From an uncultured Alphaproteobacteria bacterium (GTDB taxonomy: Bacteria > Pseudomonadota > Alphaproteobacteria > Puniceispirillales > Puniceispirillaceae): a stretch of DNA of 13,142 nucleotides. Below are positions 1-7,044 of the stretch, in pieces (position 1 is the first letter of the stretch; each line of letters opens with the position of its first letter). Both the position numbers and the translations under genes were made by a program. Below the pieces are notes generated by a model. The model had not been told where the DNA came from. It was given only the letters and a program-made list of their open reading frames with translations, and did not search any database. The stretch is taken from NCBI GenBank assembly GCA_913031555.1, contig CAJWDO010000019.1, forward strand, positions 1 to 13,142, written 5' to 3'.

Positions 1-2
1 CC

Positions 3-947
3 ATGACCACAGCACAGTCACTGATCATCGACACCGACCCGGGGCAGGATGATGCCGTTGCCATTCTGCTGGCACTGGCAAGCCCGGAGATCAATCTTCT
101 TGGAATCACCACAGTGGCGGGCAACTTGCCGCTGCCGCTGACGGAGGTGAATGCCCGTAAGATCTGCGATCTTGCCGGCCGCCAGGACATCCCCGTCTTT
201 GCCGGCCTTTCGCGCCCGCTGATTCGCAGTCTTGTGACGGCCGAGCATGTGCATGGCCGGACAGGTCTCGACGGCCCCGATCTGCCGCCACCCGAAACAC
301 CGCTTCAGCACCAGCACGCTGTCGATTTCATCATCGAGACAGTTCGCCGTGAGCCGGAAGGGAGCGTCACCATCGCGCCCATCGGCCCACTGTCCAATAT
401 AGCCATGGCATTGCAGCGCGCGCCCGACATCGCACCCCGCATTCAACAGATCATCCTGATGGGGGGCGGATGTTTCGAAGGCGGAAACATCACCCCCGCG
501 GCCGAATTCAACATCCATGTAGACCCACATGCGGCGGCTGTCGTGTTCGGGGCCGGCATTCCGATCACCATGATGCCGCTTGACGTCACCCACAAGGCAC
601 TGACAACAGAGCGGCGTACCGAGGCATTGCGCGCGCTTGGCAACAGGACAGGCATTGCGGTTGCCGAGATGCTGCAATTTTTCGAACGGTTCGATGAGGC
701 CAAATATGGCAGCGAAGGCGGGCCGCTTCACGACCCTTGCACGATTGCCTGGATGATCGCGCCAGAAATTTTCAGCGGCAGGCACTGTAATGTCGAAATC
801 GAAACTGTCAGCGAACTCACAATGGGGATGACGGTCATCGACTGGTGGCAGGTATCGGGACGCCCTCATAACGCTTTCGTCGTTGGTGACCTTGATGCCA
901 ACGCCTTTTTTGCGCTGATCACCAGCCGCCTGGCCGTCCTTCCCTGA
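3..947 (+). CDS. Inosine-uridine-preferring nucleoside hydrolase family protein
   Basis: Predicted N-ribohydrolase that cleaves the N-glycosidic bond of nucleosides to free base and ribose, probably in the cytoplasm for nucleoside salvage. The N-terminus carries the family signature DTDPGQDDA (residues 10-18); Asp12, Asp16 and Asp17 would bind the catalytic Ca2+. Asn41 lies in TVAGN, AAEFNIHVDP (166-175) supplies the ribose-binding Glu168 and Asn170, and His243-Asp244 near the C-terminus match the proton-donor His and Ca2+-ligand Asp of purine-active members. The length of 314 aa is normal for the family and the ORF looks intact. The ATG sits 2 nt into the window, so its ribosome site and any upstream operon partner are not visible; the family signature starting about 10 residues in supports this start. 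Base specificity (purine, pyrimidine or a modified nucleoside) cannot be read from sequence. Confidence 0.93.
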   Translation: MTTAQSLIIDTDPGQDDAVAILLALASPEINLLGITTVAGNLPLPLTEVNARKICDLAGRQDIPVFAGLSRPLIRSLVTAEHVHGRTGLDGPDLPPPETPLQHQHAVDFIIETVRREPEGSVTIAPIGPLSNIAMALQRAPDIAPRIQQIILMGGGCFEGGNITPAAEFNIHVDPHAAAVVFGAGIPITMMPLDVTHKALTTERRTEALRALGNRTGIAVAEMLQFFERFDEAKYGSEGGPLHDPCTIAWMIAPEIFSGRHCNVEIETVSELTMGMTVIDWWQVSGRPHNAFVVGDLDANAFFALITSRLAVLP

Positions 948-1060
948 TACCACCAGCCATGGCTGATGTAATTTTCCGGTTGGATTGTCGGCATCAGATG
1001 CGGTAACAGCAGACGTTCGCGCCGGTAGATAACTGGCAGCGCCTTACCCGAGCATCCTGC

Positions 1061-1474
1061 ATGAAATCAACCTGTGTAAATTTCACTGAGTTGCGCTTCG
1101 CCAGCGAGGCCGCTCTGGACCGTTATCTTAACGGGCTGGAAGCCATCTGGGACGAAGATGTGATGAAGAAGCTTTCGGAGCTTGGCCTCGAGAGAAAATC
1201 CATCATGCGAATTTGGAACCATAAGGACCAGTTCAAACTTGGCATTCTGTGGGAGTACAGCACGCCCAAGGCTTTCAAGGACTGCCAGAAGGTCATCTCC
1301 GCGCATATCCTGCCACATGCCCACAAGTTCGAGATGGTGGCGCGCTCGCTTCGCGGTGTGCCGGTCGTCGATTGGCGCCGCGATGATGTCGGCTTCACCC
1401 GGAATGACTGCGCAGGCAAACTCGCTTTTCATGACATTGAACCTGTCGAGGATAATGGCAGTTCCGTCAGCTGA
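1061..1474 (+). CDS. Unrecognised 137-aa protein, possible alpha/beta-barrel (ferredoxin-like) fold
   Basis: I do not recognise a named family. The protein is soluble, with no signal peptide or membrane segment. An N-terminal beta-strand-like stretch is followed by a helix rich in Ala/Leu (about 14-40), then GLERKSIM (42-49), a strand ending in GILWEYS (61-67), a second helix (68-82) and a basic strand around RGVPVVDWRRDD (98-109). The beta-alpha-beta pattern with 'WEYs..a.k' resembles small dimeric A/B-barrel proteins, and the same pattern occurs in the 106-aa protein at 8067-8387. The ATG has no convincing Shine-Dalgarno sequence, so the start is uncertain. The gene lies 113 bp after the nucleoside hydrolase on the same strand and converges on the dehalogenase gene 38 bp away. 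The strongest alternative is that a shorter internal start is used. I regard it as a real gene mainly because the other frames here lack plausible proteins. Confidence 0.65.
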   Translation: MKSTCVNFTELRFASEAALDRYLNGLEAIWDEDVMKKLSELGLERKSIMRIWNHKDQFKLGILWEYSTPKAFKDCQKVISAHILPHAHKFEMVARSLRGVPVVDWRRDDVGFTRNDCAGKLAFHDIEPVEDNGSSVS

Positions 1475-1512
1475 CACCGCCACCCTTCAGATGGCCTTCC
1501 GCGGGACGCCTC

Positions 1513-4500
1513 CTAGAGATCGATTTCCAGAACGCCATCCTCTCTGGCCGCGCGCGACTGGCACAGGATGATGCTATTGGCACGCTGGCGATCAGACAGC
1601 ACAAAGTCCCGATGTTCCACCTCGCCGGCAAGCAGGCCGCACTTGCACACCCCGCACAGCCCGTCAGCGCATTTCACATCGACAGCATAACCTTTCGCCA
1701 CCAGCGCGTCTGAGGCTGTTTCCGCGGCCTCCACCCTGATCCGGCGGCCAGAGCGCCGCAGTACCAGATCAAAGGCGTAATTCTCGTAATCAGGCTGTTC
1801 TGGTACTGAAAAATACTCGCGATGCAGGTTTTCATCGGGAAGTCCTGCCGCCACCGCCGCCGCCAGCACAGCATCCATATAGCTGTCCGGACCACAGACG
1901 TAGACATGATCATCCGCTGTTGCCCCGGCAAGAATGGCAGCAAGGTCGGCCCGCCCGCCCTTTGACGAGACATGCTCGGCCACCTTGTCAGTCCATGCAA
2001 AGGACCGCAGATCGTGCGAAAAGGCAAGATCGTCAGGCGTCGACACCGAATAATGAAGCGTGAAATCGCGCCCTTGCGCATGCAGTGTATGCCCAAAGGC
2101 TACCATCGGTGTCACCCCGATGCCGCCGCCCATCAGGAAGCTGCGTCCGGCATTGTCCTGAAGTTCGAAATGATTGATCGGCCGCGAGATGAAGACGCGT
2201 CGCCCTTCGGTAAAAATCCGGTGCATCAGCAATGACCCGCCGCGCCCTTCATCCTCGCGCAGCACCGCCACCTCATAGAGACCGCGGTTCGCCGGATCGC
2301 CGGACATCGAATATTGCCGCATCATGCCGGGCGCCACCAGCACATCGATATGTGCCCCGGCGCGCCATGCCGGCAATGGTGAGCCATCCAGTGCGGCGAA
2401 AACAAATTTCGAGATGCCGCTCGACAGGATTTCAACCTTGCTTACCACCGCCTGGATCACCGGTGAGGAATCGCCTCGCGCGTCTCCATTGACATAACGA
2501 TGGATATGGCCGGTATCACCAGCCGCAATTCGCCGACGATATTCACCGGCGCTGACCAAAGCCTCAAAGGCCTTGATCCCAGCCTCGCGGTCCATCGGAA
2601 AGGGATAGGGATAGGGGTGCGGCGCCAGCGGTGCCGGATAGACAGCCATCGTCTGGTCCTCGGCCCGCAATTTCAAATCACGGCTTAGGCCCCGCCGATT
2701 GACCGGGTGGCTGGCCGGATGATAGGCGCCATCCTCTGCAAGTTCGAGATCCCACCACCACTTCTTGGCGTCGTTCAGCCCGCCCCGGCCCGTCATGTCA
2801 TCAAGGCCGGCAAGCACTTTCGCCGCCATTGGCACGTTTGACGCGGCCCAGCGGAACGGCGCCTCGGCAAACAGCCCCTCAAGGTTCCACGGGCATGTTT
2901 TCATACAGCGCCCACACATCGCCCCACCCTTGGTCGTGATCCGATAGGTGGTGCATTTCTGGCTGTCGGACTTCCAGGTCTCATAGCCGTTGAACATGAC
3001 CTTTGGTCCAGCGGTAATGGCGCCGGACGGGCATTCGCGGGCGCATTTCTGGCAGGATTCGCAGAAATTCTGCAGACCGAAATCGATCGGACGATCATGT
3101 TCCAGCGGTAATGTTGTTGTCACCACGCCCGATTTCAGACGCGGCCCGAGGAAAGGATGCAGGATCACCTCACCAATGCGGCTGACCTCACCAAGTCCGG
3201 CGAGAAGCAGCAGGGGCGGCTGTAGCACATCACCATCAAGAACGGTATGCGCCTTCGCCGCGAAACCGAGATTGCGGATCTGCTTGGCGATCACGCCGCC
3301 AAGCATCGAAAAGCGCAGATAGGCGCGCATCGACTGGGCCACCGAAATCCAGTCGTCACCTGAAGCCCCTTCCATCGTTTCGAAGCCCTGATCGATGACC
3401 ATGCTGATGGCCTGATCATGTGGTGGCGTCACCGCATCACCGCGCGCATCATGCGAATACCAGCTCCAGTCCGGGCATCGTGACAGGCCGACAGCATCAA
3501 CCCCCAGAAAATAGCTTGTCGCCTTGATCTGATCACTGTACCACCCGGCATCCCGGCGCGGCGGCGTGGTCGCCGCTTCCGGCCCATCCTGCAACAGCAC
3601 AAAGGCGCCAAGGGCACGGCGCTGTGCATAGGAAGGCGCGGCCTTGCGGGCGTAATAGCCGCCGGTCGCAGCCTCCTGATTGGGTTTTCCCATATCGCCA
3701 AACTGCGCCCGCGCAAACATGTCCGTTCGTTTCGGAACGCGCGGAATGTTGACCTCATCCATGTAGGTTGTCGGGCGGTCAACGCGCTTCAGCCGCTCCA
3801 GCTTCATCGCGCTGGCACGATAATCGCGGTTGGCAAACGGGTCGCGGTTGAAGGCCGACTTGTTGCTATGACGACCAAGCCGCCAGTTCAGACCGGTAAG
3901 ATCACTTCGCGGTTGCACGCGGCGGGGTGCCAGCGGCCGGTCATGCGCCAGATCCATGTCGGTTGTCACCACCGCCACACCATAGCGGGTGCCAAGATAG
4001 GGCACGACAGCCTGCCCCTCTTCATTCCAGCCAAGTCCCGCGGCGAGAACAGCGGATTGCAGGCAGATATCGGACGAAGTGAGCGTATGTGCCTTCGCGT
4101 CAAAGCCAAGCAGGCGCATATAGTTGGCGATCACCACCGCCGTTTCGGACGACAGCAGGCAGCCCCGATGTGCCTGCGCATCCTGAATCCACGCCGCACC
4201 AGCCTCATCGGGGCGCGGATCACGCCGATATTCATACAGAAACACGATTGCCGAATGATGATGGCCTATCTGGCGTGGCGGGGCGCTGACAGAATCCCTC
4301 AGGTCGGCCATGATCTGGTCAATGCCGGCGGCAAGAGTCTTTGTCTGGCGGGTCCTTATCATGTCGGCAAGATCATCAATCGCCGGATTGCGCGCCGGTG
4401 CGTCAAGCCACTTGTCATCAGTGACAGGACCAATCCCCACCATCGATGAATCAGCAAAATAGCCAAATGATTTCAGATGATTACTTCTCTCAACCGGATC

Positions 4501-4740
4501 ATCGGGAATGTCTGATACCGCGCCGTTGACCAAACCATCCCGGATCGTGTCCAGCATCGCCTGATGCTCCGCCATGGCATTGACAATGCTGCCAGGGTCC
4601 TCGGGGCGGCTGAATGACAGGAAGTCGGTGCGACACCCCGTAAGATCGACCGAACCATCCTGACGGCGAAGCCGATGCAACGGATATTCACCAAGATGAA
4701 TTGGTCTGTCTTTGCTGGAGAACAGCCTGTGTGCACGCAT
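1513..4740 (-). CDS. Self-sufficient (NAD(P)H-dependent) catabolic reductive dehalogenase, RdhA-reductase-ferredoxin fusion
   Basis: Predicted cobalamin and iron-sulfur enzyme that removes halogen from organohalides, likely halogenated phenols or benzoates, using NAD(P)H electrons passed along one chain. Residues are numbered from the upstream TTG at 4788; subtract 16 for the ATG at 4740. RdhA module, about 175-700: GLGEVSRIGE (531-540), PFLGPRLKSG (545-554), a first cluster Cys576/579/582/586 and a second Cys612/625/628/632 with the Cx12Cx2Cx3C spacing typical of RdhA. Tyr444 and Lys512 are candidates for the catalytic Tyr/Lys pair of NpRdhA-type enzymes. Reductase module, about 777-995: RQYSMSG (824-830) for flavin, GGGIGVTPM (887-895) and CGPDSYM (965-971) for NAD(P). 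C-terminal [2Fe-2S] ferredoxin: Cys1040/1045/1048/1076. There is no twin-arginine signal and no rdhB nearby, so it is probably cytosolic. It lies downstream of arsH on the same strand. I chose the ATG at 4740 because an AAGG lies 9 nt upstream; TTG at 4788 would add 16 residues. Confidence 0.93.
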   Translation of the reverse strand: MRAHRLFSSKDRPIHLGEYPLHRLRRQDGSVDLTGCRTDFLSFSRPEDPGSIVNAMAEHQAMLDTIRDGLVNGAVSDIPDDPVERSNHLKSFGYFADSSMVGIGPVTDDKWLDAPARNPAIDDLADMIRTRQTKTLAAGIDQIMADLRDSVSAPPRQIGHHHSAIVFLYEYRRDPRPDEAGAAWIQDAQAHRGCLLSSETAVVIANYMRLLGFDAKAHTLTSSDICLQSAVLAAGLGWNEEGQAVVPYLGTRYGVAVVTTDMDLAHDRPLAPRRVQPRSDLTGLNWRLGRHSNKSAFNRDPFANRDYRASAMKLERLKRVDRPTTYMDEVNIPRVPKRTDMFARAQFGDMGKPNQEAATGGYYARKAAPSYAQRRALGAFVLLQDGPEAATTPPRRDAGWYSDQIKATSYFLGVDAVGLSRCPDWSWYSHDARGDAVTPPHDQAISMVIDQGFETMEGASGDDWISVAQSMRAYLRFSMLGGVIAKQIRNLGFAAKAHTVLDGDVLQPPLLLLAGLGEVSRIGEVILHPFLGPRLKSGVVTTTLPLEHDRPIDFGLQNFCESCQKCARECPSGAITAGPKVMFNGYETWKSDSQKCTTYRITTKGGAMCGRCMKTCPWNLEGLFAEAPFRWAASNVPMAAKVLAGLDDMTGRGGLNDAKKWWWDLELAEDGAYHPASHPVNRRGLSRDLKLRAEDQTMAVYPAPLAPHPYPYPFPMDREAGIKAFEALVSAGEYRRRIAAGDTGHIHRYVNGDARGDSSPVIQAVVSKVEILSSGISKFVFAALDGSPLPAWRAGAHIDVLVAPGMMRQYSMSGDPANRGLYEVAVLREDEGRGGSLLMHRIFTEGRRVFISRPINHFELQDNAGRSFLMGGGIGVTPMVAFGHTLHAQGRDFTLHYSVSTPDDLAFSHDLRSFAWTDKVAEHVSSKGGRADLAAILAGATADDHVYVCGPDSYMDAVLAAAVAAGLPDENLHREYFSVPEQPDYENYAFDLVLRRSGRRIRVEAAETASDALVAKGYAVDVKCADGLCGVCKCGLLAGEVEHRDFVLSDRQRANSIILCQSRAAREDGVLEIDL

Positions 4741-4749
4741 TGAATATGA

Positions 4750-4753
4750 CCTT
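4750..4753 (-). promoter_or_regulatory. Ribosome binding site supporting the ATG start of the dehalogenase
   Basis: On the minus strand AAGG lies 9 nt before the ATG at 4740. The competing TTG at 4788 has GGGAA only about 4 nt upstream, a poorer spacing with a weaker codon. This favours initiation at 4740. It is a short match and not decisive. Confidence 0.45.
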
Positions 4754-4829
4754 GATTTAGACCAGACCGCCTTTGAGCTATCGTGCAAATTTTCCCGGTA
4801 AATGACAATCGCAAAACCCGGATGCCACG

Positions 4830-5546
4830 TTACCCGCGTTTCGACTGGTTGACGCGTTTCGACAGCTCGGCATGACTTTCCACCCGCTCAGAATAACGAT
4901 CCACCAGAACATCCTTGATGTCGCGTGTCAGCAGGGTAAAGCGGTACAGCTCTTCCATGACATCGACCAGACGATTGTAGAATGACGATGGCCGCATCCG
5001 GCCCTCATCATCGAACTCATCCCATGCCCTGGCGATGGAAGACTGGTTGGGGATGGTCAACAGGCGCATCCAGCGGCCGAGAATCCGCAGCTGGTTAACG
5101 GTGTTGAAGCTCTGGCTGCCGCCACTGACCTGCATCACCGCCAGCGTCTTGCCCTGCGTTGGGCGGACCCCGCCAAGCGACAACGGTATCCAGTCGATTT
5201 GTGACTTCATTACCCCGGTCATCGCCCCATGTCGCTCCGGCGAGGACCAGACCATGCCCTCGCACCAGATGACAAGCTGTCTCAGTTCATCAACCTTGGG
5301 ATGGCTGGCATCGGCAGCGTCATCGACAAGTGGCAGTCCGGCAGGGTCGTAGAATTTGACCTCTGCGCCAAGCCTTTCAAGAATCCGAGCGCCCTCCTCG
5401 GCCGATAACCGCGAATAGCTTCGCTCGCGCAACGAGCCATAAATCATCAGAATCCGCGGCGGATGCGTGCTGCGGCCGGCAGGAACAAGGCTTTGCGGGT
5501 CAACCGGCTTGAAATGTGCGTCATCCAGATTCGGTGTGTCAGTCAT
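4830..5546 (-). CDS. arsH: ArsH, NADPH-dependent FMN reductase / quinone reductase family
   Basis: Flavodoxin-fold NADPH:FMN oxidoreductase of the ArsH family. Known members reduce FMN, quinones and O2 with NADPH, and some oxidise trivalent methylarsenicals. The 238-aa protein has an ArsH-style N-terminal extension (1-30), then the FMN phosphate loop YGSLRERSYSRL (36-47), YDPAGLPL (66-73), the highly conserved SPERHGAMTGVMKSQIDWIP (102-121), RPTQGKTLAVMQVSGGSQSF (128-147) and LGRWMRLLTIPNQSS (156-170). It is full length. The start is MTDTPN at 5546. The frame stays open further upstream, but that extension would run through the divergent methyltransferase gene. I see no good Shine-Dalgarno sequence. 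No arsR, arsB, arsC or arsM gene is in the window; instead its stop codon lies 89 bp before the dehalogenase ATG on the same strand, suggesting co-transcription. A role in flavin or quinone redox linked to dehalogenation is inference; arsenic resistance remains possible. Confidence 0.9.
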   Translation of the reverse strand: MTDTPNLDDAHFKPVDPQSLVPAGRSTHPPRILMIYGSLRERSYSRLSAEEGARILERLGAEVKFYDPAGLPLVDDAADASHPKVDELRQLVIWCEGMVWSSPERHGAMTGVMKSQIDWIPLSLGGVRPTQGKTLAVMQVSGGSQSFNTVNQLRILGRWMRLLTIPNQSSIARAWDEFDDEGRMRPSSFYNRLVDVMEELYRFTLLTRDIKDVLVDRYSERVESHAELSKRVNQSKRG

Positions 5547-5585
5547 GGAATGCCAGTAGAACGTTTCAGATGTTCGTCTGTTTAC

Positions 5586-5599
5586 CCAATCAACATTGG
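5586..5599. promoter_or_regulatory. Inverted repeat, candidate operator between arsH and the divergent methyltransferase
   Basis: CCAAT and ATTGG form a perfect 5-bp inverted repeat separated by CAAC, 39 bp upstream of the arsH ATG, where a promoter-proximal operator would be expected. CCCGGAT also occurs twice in the same 154-bp divergent region (5625-5631 and 5644-5650). The arms are short and could arise by chance. No regulator gene is in the window. Confidence 0.25.
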
Positions 5600-5700
5600 C
5601 AAGTCTGCAAAAAATCAATACCCACCCGGATATCCCAATGAAGCCCGGATGACGATGACGCTGCACATCTGCTAGGCTCCCGAAAGAGGAGACCGGGCAA

Positions 5701-6300
5701 ATGGCGGATGATGGCACTATGGCGGCGTACGCCGCGAATATCGACAGATACAGGCGTCTGGTCGGCGACATGGGCGGCAACAGCATGCTGCCGCGGTTTC
5801 TTGACAGGTTGCCGAAGACGGCGTCCGTGCTTGATTTTGGATGCGGAGTGGGTGACAGCGCGGCGCGCATCCAGGCGGCGGGGCATGACATGACCTGTAT
5901 CGACGCCTCGCCCGAAATGGCGGCCGCGGCGAAGGCGTTATACGGCCTTGATGTCCGGCAGCAGAGCTTTGACGAGCTTGATGATGTCGCCAGTTTCGAC
6001 GCCATCTGGGCCAGTTTCAGCCTGCTGCACGCCCCGAAGGCAGCCATGCCCGATATTCTGGCGCGAATCCACCACGCCCTGCGGCCCGGCGGCATTGTCT
6101 ATATTGGTCTGAAACAGGGGACCGGCGAGCATCGTGACGATTTCGGACGTTTCTATGCCTATTACGAAGAAGCTGAATTGACCGGCCTTGTCCGCGCGGC
6201 AGGTTTGTCGCCAATCGCCATCGATCATGACGAAACAGCTGGCATGTCTGGCAAAATCGAGCCGTGCCTTCACATCACCTCGCGAAAGGAAGAGGTCTGA
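5701..6300 (+). CDS. Class I SAM-dependent methyltransferase
   Basis: Rossmann-fold methyltransferase that would move a methyl group from S-adenosylmethionine to an unknown small-molecule acceptor. Motif I is SVLDFGCGVGDSAARI (42-57), the ribose-binding acidic strand is CIDASPEM (66-73), the post-motif strand is FDAIWASFSLLHAP (99-112) and motif III is LRPGGIVYIGLK (127-138). The C-terminal part (about 150-180), with an acidic FYAYYEEAEL helix, resembles the UbiE/Methyltransf_11 and tellurite-resistance-like groups. The start is well supported: AGAGGAGA (5685-5692) ends 8 nt before the ATG. The gene is divergent from arsH (154 bp shared control region) and converges on the DUF1989 gene, with 3 nt between the stops. 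The substrate is unknown. Methylation of an arsenical or halophenol would be speculation from the neighbours only; the protein lacks the cysteine-rich pattern of ArsM arsenite methyltransferases. Confidence 0.88.
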   Translation: MADDGTMAAYAANIDRYRRLVGDMGGNSMLPRFLDRLPKTASVLDFGCGVGDSAARIQAAGHDMTCIDASPEMAAAAKALYGLDVRQQSFDELDDVASFDAIWASFSLLHAPKAAMPDILARIHHALRPGGIVYIGLKQGTGEHRDDFGRFYAYYEEAELTGLVRAAGLSPIAIDHDETAGMSGKIEPCLHITSRKEEV

Positions 6301-6303
6301 CGC

Positions 6304-6981
6304 TCAGGTCTCAACCCGGAAATGCAGTTCGCTTGGGATACAGTCGCGGCCATTCACCGGCGTCACATCCTGCGGGCAAGCCGACATCACCGCGATCAGA
6401 TCCATCTCGGCACGCATCACCACGCTGTTGCCGGCCGATGCCTGCGGCGGCAACCAGGCAATCGTGCCGCTGGCGGCAATCGGGATATTCATCCACAGAT
6501 TGAACGGGTCGGGAACATGCGGCGCCTTCAGGTTGATGGCGGCCAGCGCCATGCGAAGATTGTCGGCGCAATTATCATGATAGTCGACGCATCCCAATCG
6601 TTGATAGCGGGGCCAGTCACAGCAGGCGATCACCGTGTCATGAACACCGGGCGAGTCATCATGTGTGATGCTGACAATGGGCCGCCGCCGGTTGCTGACA
6701 AGCGTATCCCCGATCGCCGGCATAACGCTTTCAAGTTCGGTGTGACAATGCGCCATCGACAGAAATTCATATAGGTTTTCGGCACTGAAGGCCCAGAAAT
6801 CGCAGACCTGCGTGCCATGTGTGTTGACGACACGAATTGACTGCCCCGCGGCAACCCGCACCGCCATCCCGCATCGTGGTGGCACCCGGTAGATGGTGCC
6901 GACGGTGGCATCACCACTCGCCGATATCGCGCTGTCGAGGGTCGCGTTCTGTCCGTCAGCCTGATCGGGCGTGTACATCAT
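6304..6981 (-). CDS. DUF1989 / urea carboxylase-associated family protein
   Basis: Member of the DUF1989 family, which is often found beside urea carboxylase or amino-acid and amine catabolism genes; its biochemical role is not established. Recognisable family stretches are GQSIRVVNTHGTQVCDFWAF (46-65), the SMAHCHTELESVMPAIGDTL core (75-94), RRRPIVSITHDDSPGVHDT (98-116), YQRLGCVDYHDNCADNLRMA (126-145), VPDPFNLWMNIP (156-167) and the C-terminal RAEMDLIAVMSACPQD (190-205). Conserved His and Cys residues (for example Cys120/121, His135, Cys138, Cys202) could hold a metal. The length of 225 aa is usual. AAGGGG ends 10 nt before the first of two adjacent ATG codons. It is probably the last gene of a three-gene unit after the pirin, 50 bp apart. 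No urea carboxylase or allophanate hydrolase is present here, so the link is to pirin rather than urea. Confidence 0.88.
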   Translation of the reverse strand: MMYTPDQADGQNATLDSAISASGDATVGTIYRVPPRCGMAVRVAAGQSIRVVNTHGTQVCDFWAFSAENLYEFLSMAHCHTELESVMPAIGDTLVSNRRRPIVSITHDDSPGVHDTVIACCDWPRYQRLGCVDYHDNCADNLRMALAAINLKAPHVPDPFNLWMNIPIAASGTIAWLPPQASAGNSVVMRAEMDLIAVMSACPQDVTPVNGRDCIPSELHFRVET

Positions 6982-7024
6982 GACTCAAATACCCCTTTCC
7001 TGCCTTCGAACTGGCGTTTCTGAC

Positions 7025-7044
7025 GCGCGCGCTAACGCCCGCGC
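7025..7044 (-). other. GC-rich hairpin over the pirin stop codon
   Basis: GCGCGCGC and GCCCGCGC are complementary apart from one C-C mismatch and enclose a 4-nt loop (TAAC on the plus strand). The pirin TAG stop at 7034-7032 lies at the stem-loop junction. There is no T-run after it on either strand, so it is not a classical terminator. It could slow ribosomes, protect mRNA ends or set differential expression between pirin and the DUF1989 gene. Confidence 0.35.

Noticed and set aside
18..953. Long open frame opposite the nucleoside hydrolase (311 codons, minus strand).
   Set aside because: It mirrors a clear enzyme gene, has no recognisable motif and is rich in Arg/Cys/Gly, as expected of an antisense shadow in GC-rich DNA.
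954..965. Perfect palindrome CAGCCATGGCTG after the nucleoside hydrolase stop, followed by AATTTT.
   Set aside because: As a hairpin it has only a 4-bp stem with a 4-nt loop, and the T-run is too short and distant for a convincing terminator.
1475..1512. Looked for a bidirectional terminator between the convergent 137-aa gene and the dehalogenase.
   Set aside because: No stable stem and no T-run on either strand.
3868..4449. 193-codon plus-strand frame inside the dehalogenase gene.
   Set aside because: Antisense to a conserved coding region, with no motif or ribosome site.
4600..4788. Looked for a twin-arginine export signal at the dehalogenase N-terminus.
   Set aside because: No RRxFxK followed by a hydrophobic stretch from either start; the start region is polar and basic.
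4774..4808. TTGTCA followed after 17 bp by CACGAT on the minus strand, as an internal promoter for the dehalogenase.
   Set aside because: The -10 element does not resemble TATAAT; co-transcription from arsH is the simpler reading.
5547..5700. Searched for a cobalamin riboswitch upstream of the arsH-dehalogenase unit.
   Set aside because: No B12-box-like GCC-ACTG / GCCAGGAGACC pattern, and the region is too short (154 bp shared) for a full element.
5547..6095. Upstream extension of the arsH frame that would give a 421-aa protein.
   Set aside because: It overlaps the divergent methyltransferase and its strong ribosome site, and the extra residues show no family similarity; ArsH normally begins near MTDTPN.
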